In this document: in pieces, positions 53,396-60,647 of the stretch
Layout of the letters: each line of letters starts with the position of its first letter
Numbering within the stretch: the first letter of the stretch is position 1
Assembly (NCBI GenBank): GCA_034436755.1
Contig: DAOTVB010000022.1
Location: 16,878-80,877, forward strand
Length of the DNA: 64,000 nt
Reading direction: 5' to 3'
Source: CAKZQX01 sp034436755
Lineage (GTDB): Bacteria; Chloroflexota; Chloroflexia; Chloroflexales; Chloroflexaceae
Notes under the pieces: model-generated
What the model was told of the DNA's origin: nothing
The model's input: only the letters and a program-made list of their open reading frames with translations
Databases searched by the model: none
Made by a program: the position numbers and the translations under genes

Positions 53396-54136
53396 ATGTC
53401 AGCGCTCAGTCGGTTTGAACAATTTATGGAAAGCATGGTTGAAGGCTCGGTTGCGCGGATCTTTCGTAACCCGGTGCAACCGGCCGAGATCGCCAAACGC
53501 CTCGAACGGGCGATGGAGAGCCAGCAGACCATCAGTGTGAAGCGCGTGATTGTGCCCAATGTCTACCGCGCCTGCCTGAACCCGCAGGATTTTGCGACGT
53601 TCCAGCCGATCCAGACCGAGATGGAACGTGAGATGGCAAATTACCTGAGCGAACTGGCGAGCGAGCGCAATTTCACCATGCTGGAGCATCCCCGGGTGGA
53701 ACTGGTTGAAGATGCAGCGGTGTCCCGCCACAGCATTCAGGTCATCGCCGAGACAGTGGAGGCGGCCGCCGGTGCCACGGGCGGTACGCAGGTGTTGTCA
53801 ACCACGATGTACCAGAAAGCTCCGCCTCAGACGCAGAGTAGTGCAGTGCTGCTGCTGCAGACGCCTGCCGGTTCCCAATCGATCCCGCTTGCCAGCACCA
53901 TGCTGCGGATCGGGCGCGGCCTGAATAACGATATTATCCTGGAGGATACGCGCGTCTCGCGGCATCATGCCCAACTGCGCTACAAGACACGCCGCTTCTG
54001 GCTGATGGACCTGGGCAGTACCAATGGTACCTATGTCAATGGCGAACGCACGCAGGAGGCAGCGCTGCGTGACGGCGATATCGTTTCGCTGGGTGGGCTG
54101 GAACTGACCTTCCGTGAAAACAATCCGGGACCATAA
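53396..54136 (+). CDS. FhaA-like protein (DUF3662 and FHA domain)
   Basis: 246 residues with AAGGAG before the ATG. The N-terminal DUF3662-type domain (about 1-115) is recognisable from FEQFMESMVEGSVARIFRNPVQPAEIAKRL and VPNVYRACLNPQDF. After a linker, an FHA domain (about 150-243) has GRGLNNDIIL, SRHHAQL and STNGTYVNG, the phosphothreonine-binding pattern. In actinobacteria, FhaA is a substrate or partner of the PknA/PknB kinases in cell-wall control. It precedes an FhaB-like gene by 3 bases, as in the actinobacterial operon, but no Ser/Thr kinase or phosphatase gene is in the window. Confidence 0.93.
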   Translation: MSALSRFEQFMESMVEGSVARIFRNPVQPAEIAKRLERAMESQQTISVKRVIVPNVYRACLNPQDFATFQPIQTEMEREMANYLSELASERNFTMLEHPRVELVEDAAVSRHSIQVIAETVEAAAGATGGTQVLSTTMYQKAPPQTQSSAVLLLQTPAGSQSIPLASTMLRIGRGLNNDIILEDTRVSRHHAQLRYKTRRFWLMDLGSTNGTYVNGERTQEAALRDGDIVSLGGLELTFRENNPGP

Positions 54137-54139
54137 GCT

Positions 54140-54595
54140 ATGTTCGATATTGCAAATGTCTCGCTCAATGTTATTATTCTGGTTCTGCGGATTGCCGTGG
54201 TTGGCCTGCTCTATTTTTTTCTCTGGCAGGTCTTACGGGTTGTCACTGGCGATCTGCGTGGTAGCGGCGCGCCGTCGTCCGCGATGGCAAGCCCTTACGG
54301 GCAGTTAGTCGTCACGAACGCCGGGCAGACCGGCCTGCCGGTCGGCAAGATTTTCCCGCTCAGCCCGGTGACCACGATTGGTCGTAGCACCGAGAGTAGC
54401 GTCTCCCTGAATGATAACTTTATGTCGGGGGATCATGCACGGCTGGAACTGCAGAACGATGAGTGGATTCTGCGCGACCTGAAAAGTACGAATGGTACAT
54501 TCGTCAATGGGTTTGAGGTACGTGACGCCACCAGCGTCAACTCCGGCGATATTATTCGGGTCGGGCGGGTAGAATTACGATTGATGACAACATAG
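54140..54595 (+). CDS. FhaB-like membrane-anchored FHA protein
   Basis: 151 residues. One membrane helix at the N terminus (about 8-33) is followed by a cytoplasmic FHA domain (about 75-148) with IGRSTESSVSL, SGDHARLEL and STNGTFVNG. The usual SRxHA is SGDHA here. Layout matches actinobacterial FhaB/FipA. It lies 3 bases after the FhaA-like stop, so the two are translated from one mRNA and likely read the same Ser/Thr phosphorylation signal. Confidence 0.92.
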   Translation: MFDIANVSLNVIILVLRIAVVGLLYFFLWQVLRVVTGDLRGSGAPSSAMASPYGQLVVTNAGQTGLPVGKIFPLSPVTTIGRSTESSVSLNDNFMSGDHARLELQNDEWILRDLKSTNGTFVNGFEVRDATSVNSGDIIRVGRVELRLMTT

Positions 54596-54611
54596 AGCCC
54601 GGATGTCTGCC

Positions 54612-56009
54612 CTACGCAATCGGCAGCGTAAAGAAAAAGGTGCTACCCCAACCCTCTTCACTGTCGGCCCAGAGCCGTCCGCCGTGGCCTTCAACCAGAT
54701 GCTTGGCAATCGCAAGCCCCAACCCGGTCCCCCCGGCATTCCGATTGCGTGAGCGATCCACCTTGTAGAAGCGCTCAAAGATGCGTGGCAGCTCGCGGGC
54801 CGGGATGCCGATACCCGTATCGCTTACACTGACCAGCATCCAGAGGCCGGAGGGATGCGGCGTGGGCAATGCAATCACCACCCGGTCCGCACCATTACCA
54901 TTGGGTTCACTATCAGTTTTACTTATGCTGAGACCGCCTGACTCTGCGCGAACCGGATGGAACTGCCGCTGGAACAGGGCCAGCGGCACCGCATGTCGGC
55001 CCGCCTGCAACACATACCGCTCGATATATCCCTGGCGAGGTGTCGCTTCATCCACCGTGATCACACAGGCACATACCGTAATATCACCACCGGCAGGCGT
55101 AAACTTGATGGCGTTGTGCAGCAGGTTGATCAGCACCTGACCCACCCGTTTGTCATCCATCAGAACCGCTGGATGCTCCGGGGCAATATAGGCCGAAAGA
55201 TGCAGTTGTTTGCGGTCCACCTGAGGGCGAATCCGCTGCAGGGTACGCTCCACAACATCGCCGATATTCCGGGCGGCCAGTTGCAACGTTACCCGGCCGG
55301 ATTCGATCTGGGAGAGTTCATGCAGTTCGTCAACCAGTTGCGTCACCACATCAACTTCCTGGGCCGCCTGCGTCAGCATCCGGTGGGCCACTGCAGGTGG
55401 CGGCTCCGACAGCAGGGTTTCGACCAGGAGTTTGAGCGAGGCCAGCGGCGTACGTAGTTCGTGGGAGACATTGGCCACCAGATCACGGCGGGCCCGTTCG
55501 AGAATACTAATCTGGGTGACATCGCGGATGAGCAGCAGCACACCGCCGGCCTGATCTTCCAGGAAGAGCGGCGTGCAGCGCAGGCGCAACGTACGCTCGC
55601 TCATCAGCGGATGGATCGTGGTCTCACGCGCTTCGCCGTCGGCCAGCACCTCACGCACCAGGGCATCGACCTGGTAATCGCGCAGAAGGGCAATCAACCC
55701 CTGACCGTAGGCGGTGGCGGCATCCACACCCAGCAGATCCTGGGCATGGCTGTTGAGGAAGTAGACCTGGCAGTCGGCATCGGCGAGGACCAGACCGGCA
55801 TCAAAGGCGGTAGCAGCGGCATAGAAGAGGGATGAGAGTCGGTTCGCAGCGGGCATGCCCATCGTCGCGTCCGGCTTACCGGCAACCTCACGCTCAGGCG
55901 GACTGAGCGACCGGGACTGCCGGCAGGCGCGCAGACGCAGACCAAGCCGGATCGTTACACTAACACTTACCAGGAGGGCGATTGCCAGCAACAGTTCCAA
56001 TACTGTCAT
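54612..56009 (-). CDS. PhoR-type sensor histidine kinase
   Basis: 465 residues. One N-terminal membrane helix (about 3-25), a PAS domain (about 55-165), HisKA with NVSHELRTPLASLKLL (His at about 185) and HATPase_c with LLHNAIKFTPAGG, DTGIGIPARE and GTGLGLAIAKHL. About 80 residues containing a long insert lie between the N box and the G1 box (CACVITVDEATPRQ ... GLWMLVSVSDTG), longer than usual. It overlaps its response regulator by 4 bases (ATGA) and is downstream of it. The pair resembles PhoB/PhoR for phosphate starvation, though no pst or phoU genes are present here. Confidence 0.93.
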   Translation of the reverse strand: MTVLELLLAIALLVSVSVTIRLGLRLRACRQSRSLSPPEREVAGKPDATMGMPAANRLSSLFYAAATAFDAGLVLADADCQVYFLNSHAQDLLGVDAATAYGQGLIALLRDYQVDALVREVLADGEARETTIHPLMSERTLRLRCTPLFLEDQAGGVLLLIRDVTQISILERARRDLVANVSHELRTPLASLKLLVETLLSEPPPAVAHRMLTQAAQEVDVVTQLVDELHELSQIESGRVTLQLAARNIGDVVERTLQRIRPQVDRKQLHLSAYIAPEHPAVLMDDKRVGQVLINLLHNAIKFTPAGGDITVCACVITVDEATPRQGYIERYVLQAGRHAVPLALFQRQFHPVRAESGGLSISKTDSEPNGNGADRVVIALPTPHPSGLWMLVSVSDTGIGIPARELPRIFERFYKVDRSRNRNAGGTGLGLAIAKHLVEGHGGRLWADSEEGWGSTFFFTLPIA

Positions 56010-56719
56010 CGTTCAACGCCTTGCGGCTCGTCCGCAGGTATCTCGAAGCGATACCCAACGCCGCGCACCGTCTGAATATAGCGCGGGCGCGCCGGGTCCG
56101 GCTCGATCTTCTCCCGCAGCCAGCGAATATGCACATCGACCGTGCGACTATCGCCCAGAAAGTCAAAGCCCCACACCCGCTCCAGCAGCAGATCCCGCGA
56201 AAGCGCAATGCCCCGATTCCGCATCAGACAGGTCAGCAGATCAAATTCTTTCTGGGGCAGATTGAGTTCACCATTGTCACGCCAGGCGCGGCGGCTGCTG
56301 GTGTCCACCCGCAGCGTTCCGGCATCGAGAATCTCGCGGTTGCCGCCACTGGGCTGACGTTCGGCACGACGCAGGATGGCGCGGATGCGCGCAAGCAGTT
56401 CGCCAAAGCTGAAGGGCTTGGTGACATAGTCATCGGCCCCCAGTTCCAACCCGGCAATCCGGTCTACCTCGTCCTGACGGGCTGTGAGCATAATAATCGG
56501 CACATCGCTTTCCTGGCGCAGGATGCGGCAGACCGAAAACCCATCAAGGCGCGGCAGCATAATATCGATAATCAGCAGATCCGGACGATCGCGACGCGCG
56601 AGTTCCAGCCCCTGTACACCATCGACAGCATGTAGCACCGTGTAGCCTTCGCGTTCCAGGTTATAGCGAAGAGTTTCGGCCAGCGTTGTCTCGTCTTCGA
56701 TTAGTAAAATAGTGGGCAT
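56006..56719 (-). CDS. OmpR/PhoB-family response regulator
   Basis: ATG at 56719 with GAGG close upstream; 237 residues. Receiver with acidic pocket LLIEDE, phospho-acceptor Asp at about 52 (LLIIDIMLP) and Lys in TKPFSFGELL. Winged-helix DNA-binding domain with LPQKEFDLLTCLMRN, the recognition region SRTVDVHIRWLREKIE and RGVGYRF. Likely activated by the overlapping kinase gene. Phosphate control is the default guess for this family but is not shown by the neighbourhood. Confidence 0.96.
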   Translation of the reverse strand: MPTILLIEDETTLAETLRYNLEREGYTVLHAVDGVQGLELARRDRPDLLIIDIMLPRLDGFSVCRILRQESDVPIIMLTARQDEVDRIAGLELGADDYVTKPFSFGELLARIRAILRRAERQPSGGNREILDAGTLRVDTSSRRAWRDNGELNLPQKEFDLLTCLMRNRGIALSRDLLLERVWGFDFLGDSRTVDVHIRWLREKIEPDPARPRYIQTVRGVGYRFEIPADEPQGVER

Positions 56720-56954
56720 ACCTCGTGTGCCAGTTGTTCCGGCCCTGGCCCGGCCGCAAGCAGACATCCAGGCGCGTGCCCGGAAACTTTCCGCAATTCA
56801 CTTGCCATGGCCGGGTTCCGGTTGTTTATGGCCATGTTACTTCTGGGAGTGCATGAGTATTGTACCACGAACGAGGACAGCCCGGTTACACGGCTGTATC
56901 TGGCGGAGATATGGGGGATGAAGTTTGAATTTTTAATCCAGATAGCGATTTTCA

Positions 56955-57043
56955 GGAGTCCCGGCTTCAGCCGGATCAGGCGTTCCCGGCAGGATGCCCT
57001 GTCCCGGCAGGCATCCCACCAACGCAAGCCGGGACTCCCGGTT
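56955..57043. repeat. GC-rich palindromic dispersed repeat
   Basis: CAGGAGTCCCGGCTTCAGCCG at the left and AAGCCGGGACTCCCGG at the right are complementary, with CGTTCCCGGCAGG and CTGTCCCGGCAGG inside. Same family as 9482-9699 and 16481-16620. Lies between the response regulator and the peroxiredoxin gene. Confidence 0.78.
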
Positions 57044-57073
57044 ATTCATATCCGGGCGCACTCCATAAAAGCG

Positions 57074-57544
57074 TTAACTCCCCAGCGCCGCCAGTGCCTG
57101 CGTCACGCTATCTTTGGGCTTGACATTCACCTGCGCGGCGACAATCTTACCCTCCTCGTCGATCACAAAGTGGCTACGGATGATGCCCATGTAGGTTTTA
57201 CCATACATCTTCTTCTCGCCCCACACGCCATAGGCCGTAGCAGCGGTATGCTGGTCATCAACCAGCAGGGTGAAGGGCAGATCATGCTTCGTCTTGAACT
57301 TCTGATGTGACTTCACCCCGTCGGGACTGATGCCCAGCACGACGGCGTTTTTCTCCGTGATGACGGGGTAGTTGTCGCGGAACCCACACGCCTGGGTAGT
57401 GCAGCCGCTGGTATCATCTTTGGGGTAGAAGTAGAGTATCACCCGCCGTCCCCGGAAATCCGCCAGGCGAACCGTCTCGCCATTCTCGTCCGTCAGCTCA
57501 AAATCGGGGGCAGGATCGCCTGCTTTGAGTGGTGTTTCGGTCAT
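57074..57544 (-). CDS. bcp: Thioredoxin-dependent peroxiredoxin (BCP type)
   Basis: 156 residues, typical of bacterioferritin comigratory protein. PDFELTDENG near the start, then the peroxidatic Cys48 in PKDDTSGCTT and a second Cys at 53 (the CxxxxC pair of the alpha-helical BCP group), then HQKFKTKHDLPFTLLVDD. Reduces hydrogen peroxide and alkyl hydroperoxides using thioredoxin. It is 114 bases downstream of the IMP dehydrogenase-family gene on the same strand. Confidence 0.96.
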   Translation of the reverse strand: MTETPLKAGDPAPDFELTDENGETVRLADFRGRRVILYFYPKDDTSGCTTQACGFRDNYPVITEKNAVVLGISPDGVKSHQKFKTKHDLPFTLLVDDQHTAATAYGVWGEKKMYGKTYMGIIRSHFVIDEEGKIVAAQVNVKPKDSVTQALAALGS

Positions 57545-57658
57545 TGCGTTATTGTCCTCTCCAGGTTAACCAACGGGAAGGAGGACAACAACCATGCTGC
57601 CGCCCCTTGCCCTGAATATTTGAATAGACACAAATTATAGCTCAGGTTGTGTAACGCG

Positions 57659-59101
57659 TTACGTCGTCACATCATGCACCTCGCTCTCGTGCCGCCCTGC
57701 CGCTGTGATGCGAATAAACTCCGCGTTGGCCCAGAGTTCCTCAATGGTGGCGGCCCCGGCATAACTCAGCCCGGAGCAGAGCCCACCCACCAGTTGATGG
57801 ATCACATCATGCACCGGCCCGCGCGCCGGCACCATCGCTTCGACCCCCTCCGGCACAACGCGTTCCCAATCTTCGGGATCGATCTCGCGCCGCTGTTCGA
57901 TCTCCTGCCGGTTGATATTGGCGCTCAGTGAGGCCATCCCGCGCACAACTTTATAGCGGCGACCATTGCGGATCACCGCTGCACCGGGACTCTCGTCCGT
58001 GCCCGCCAGCAGGCTGCCCAGCATCACCGTGCTCGATCCGACCGCCAGGGCTTTGGTGATATCGCCGGCGATCCGAATACCACCATCCGCAATGATCGGA
58101 ATATTCAGCGCATGGCCGGCAGCAGCACACTCATCGAGTGCCGTCAGTTGCGGCACGCCAAACCCGGTTACGAGCCGCGTAATGCAGATCGATCCTGCAC
58201 CGACGCCCACCTTGACCGCATCCGCCCCGGCGTCAACCAGGTCATGCACACCCTCCGCCGTCGCCACATTGCCGCCGATCACATCCACGTCCGGGAAGTG
58301 GGCCTTCAGCGCGCGGATCATGCCGATAGCGGTATCGGCGTGACCGTGGGCAATATCTACCACCAGCGCATCCGCCCCGGCCTGGACACAGGCGGCAGCA
58401 CGGTCTTCATCGGAGGGACGCACGCCCACAGCGGCGGCAACGCGCAGCCGACCCCGGTCGTCTTTGGTGGCGTCAGGCCACTGCTCAATCTGAATGATAT
58501 CCCGGGCCGTCACCAGTCCCTGCAACTGGCCTGCGCCATCAACCACGGGCAGCTTCTCGACCCGATGGCGGTGCAGCGTCTCGCGGGCCGTATCCAGTGA
58601 AGTACCCGGTGTCAGCGTAACCAACTGGTCGCGCGGCGTCATCACCGTAGTTACCGGACGGTCGGCATCCCGCTCGAAGAGCAGATCCCGCGTGGTTACG
58701 AGGCCGAGCACCTCGCCGTTACTCCCACGCACCAGCAGACCGCCGATATTGTGCGCCGCCAGAATGTTGCGGGCCTGCTGCACCGATGCATCGGCGGGCA
58801 CACTCAGCGGATGCTCAACCATAAAACCCTCGGCGCGCTTGACCCGCTCGATCTCGGCGGCCTGGCGCTCAACCGACATAAAGCGGTGGATAACGCCAAC
58901 CCCACCCAGCCGGGCCATTGCCAGCGCCATAGCAGACTCGGTAACGGTATCCATATTCGATGAGACAATCGGAATCGAGAGCGCAATGCGGCGGCTAAAC
59001 TGCGTCCGCGTATTGACGGCACGACGGGAGCGGATAGACGAGCGACGGGGAACCAGCAGCACATCATCAAATGTTAAAGCAAGTTCAGGACGAAGTTTCA
59101 T
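57659..59101 (-). CDS. guaB: IMP dehydrogenase family enzyme with CBS domains
   Basis: ATG at 59101 with AAGGA upstream; 480 residues. TIM barrel interrupted by two CBS domains (about 90-205), LTFDDVLLVP at the start, and the catalytic Cys306 in GSICITR. Overall closest to GuaB (IMP to XMP, first step of GMP synthesis). Oddities: GAGSICI replaces the usual GPGSICT, the Arg-Tyr pair of the mobile flap (DRYFQ in E. coli) is not present (EQRREI in that place), the RGPV and YAGA segments look like GMP reductase, and the C terminus ends at HDVTT without the ESPNY-type tail. GMP reductase activity is therefore possible. Confidence 0.9.
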   Translation of the reverse strand: MKLRPELALTFDDVLLVPRRSSIRSRRAVNTRTQFSRRIALSIPIVSSNMDTVTESAMALAMARLGGVGVIHRFMSVERQAAEIERVKRAEGFMVEHPLSVPADASVQQARNILAAHNIGGLLVRGSNGEVLGLVTTRDLLFERDADRPVTTVMTPRDQLVTLTPGTSLDTARETLHRHRVEKLPVVDGAGQLQGLVTARDIIQIEQWPDATKDDRGRLRVAAAVGVRPSDEDRAAACVQAGADALVVDIAHGHADTAIGMIRALKAHFPDVDVIGGNVATAEGVHDLVDAGADAVKVGVGAGSICITRLVTGFGVPQLTALDECAAAGHALNIPIIADGGIRIAGDITKALAVGSSTVMLGSLLAGTDESPGAAVIRNGRRYKVVRGMASLSANINRQEIEQRREIDPEDWERVVPEGVEAMVPARGPVHDVIHQLVGGLCSGLSYAGAATIEELWANAEFIRITAAGRHESEVHDVTT

Positions 59102-59351
59102 ACAAGCAATCCTTCTTACGGCTTTCGACAAAACGTTGCAACTGAATCCTAGCACACAACGCATTTATGTCCATGATTGGCCTATTCTGCGCTTCGTGCG
59201 CCGGTTTTACCGGCCGCAACGCCGTTCACCGCTCAAACGTCTTCTACTATACCAGGTATAAACCTTATCTTAACCCGGCAGTCCCGGATAACCGTTACTG
59301 CCGGTAGCGGTCATCTGGACGTGCCGGGAGTTCGCAAAATGGAGGCGACGT

Positions 59352-60539
59352 ATGTTTTCACACAACAATCAAGGCAAACGCAGCCAGTTGCTCATCGGGA
59401 TACTGGCCTTGCTGGGAATGGCATTCCTGCTCAACTGCATCCCGGCCCATGTACCGATTACCCGGGCCGACAGTTTTAACGCTGGGGAGTCCAGTCTCTG
59501 GCAAGACTTCTTCTGTATCGGTGATCAGATCTGCGGCGTGGGCGATTTTGATGCCGATGGTCGGGACGATATTATCCGCTTCGTCCGCAGTAGTGATGAA
59601 GATCAGTTGGGCAATATCTACGTAGCCCTCTCCGACGGCACAGATTTTATCGCAACCGGCAACCGCTGGCAGGACTACTTCTGCATTGGCGATGAGATCT
59701 GCGGGGTGGGCGACTTTAATGCCGATGGGCGGGACGATGTTATCACCTTTGTCCGCAGCACGCAGACCGACGGGCGAGAAGGCGATGTCTACGTGGCGCT
59801 GTCCAATGGCAGCGCGTTCGTCGGCGCGGGCAACCAGTGGGCCGAATTCTTCTGCGTCGAGGAGGAGGTGTGCGGCGTGGGCGACTTCAACGGCGATGGG
59901 CGGGACGATGTGATAGCCTTTGTGCGCAGCAGTCAGGACGACGATGACGACGATGCCGAAGGCGATGTCTATGTGGCCCTGGCTGAGGAGGAGAAATTCG
60001 GCGATCCTGAAACCTGGGATGATTTCTTCTGTGTGGATGAGGAGATCTGTAAGGTGGGTGATGTCAACGGCGACGGCCGCGACGATATTATCACCTTCCT
60101 GCGCGATACCCAGTTAGACGACGAGCGCGGCGATGTCTATGTGGCCCTGTCCACCGGCAGCGGCTTCGCGGAGAGCAAGGTCTGGCATGACTTCTTCTGC
60201 GACGCGGACCAGGTGTGTGATGTCGGCGACTTTGACGGCGACGGACGCGACGACATTGTTGCCTTCGACCAGGCGCGGGGCTATGTCTATGTTGCGCTCG
60301 CCGATGAAGATGAGGAGGAGTTCCAGGGCACCAGGCTCTGGCATGATCTCTTCTGCATCGATGATGAGGTCTGCGGCACGGGTGACTTTGACGGCGATGA
60401 CCGCGACGATATCGTCGCCTTCCTGCGCGACACGCAGATGGACGAGGAGCGCGGCAATGTCTATGTGGCCCGCTCCACGGCGGAAGATCTGGAGCGCGAC
60501 CTGAATGAGCGGTTGTATCTGCCGCTGGTGGTGCGGTAA
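59352..60539 (+). CDS. Secreted FG-GAP/VCBS-type calcium-binding repeat protein
   Basis: 395 residues with GGAGG before the ATG. A signal peptide (to about residue 38) precedes six repeats of about 57 residues, each with FFC-x5-C followed by VGDF-D/N-x-DGRDD and a hydrophobic strand, then VYVALS. The DxDxDGxxD pattern is a calcium site as in integrin-type FG-GAP blades, and the paired cysteines would form one disulfide per blade. A short C-terminal segment (RLYLPLVVR) resembles the end of many Chloroflexota secreted proteins. Probably an extracellular adhesion or surface protein; substrate unknown. Confidence 0.88.
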   Translation: MFSHNNQGKRSQLLIGILALLGMAFLLNCIPAHVPITRADSFNAGESSLWQDFFCIGDQICGVGDFDADGRDDIIRFVRSSDEDQLGNIYVALSDGTDFIATGNRWQDYFCIGDEICGVGDFNADGRDDVITFVRSTQTDGREGDVYVALSNGSAFVGAGNQWAEFFCVEEEVCGVGDFNGDGRDDVIAFVRSSQDDDDDDAEGDVYVALAEEEKFGDPETWDDFFCVDEEICKVGDVNGDGRDDIITFLRDTQLDDERGDVYVALSTGSGFAESKVWHDFFCDADQVCDVGDFDGDGRDDIVAFDQARGYVYVALADEDEEEFQGTRLWHDLFCIDDEVCGTGDFDGDDRDDIVAFLRDTQMDEERGNVYVARSTAEDLERDLNERLYLPLVVR

Positions 60540-60574
60540 CGTTCTTTACACCTTGTTGCCACAGAGATCACCGA

Positions 60575-60601
60575 GGGCACAGAGTGATGCGCTCTGTGCC
60601 C
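60575..60601. terminator. Terminator between convergent genes
   Basis: Perfect 10-base arms GGGCACAGAG and CTCTGTGCCC around a 7-base loop, followed by ATTTATT. Serves the FG-GAP gene and possibly the TIR gene from the other side. Confidence 0.65.
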
Positions 60602-60647
60602 ATTTATTGCCCTATGCGCTATGAACGCGCTGGTTTCTATCTTGCGG

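Noticed and set aside
54612..56719. Firm assignment as phosphate-starvation PhoB/PhoR
   Set aside because: Domain layout fits, but no pst, phoU or pho-box evidence exists in the window; kept as family-level calls.
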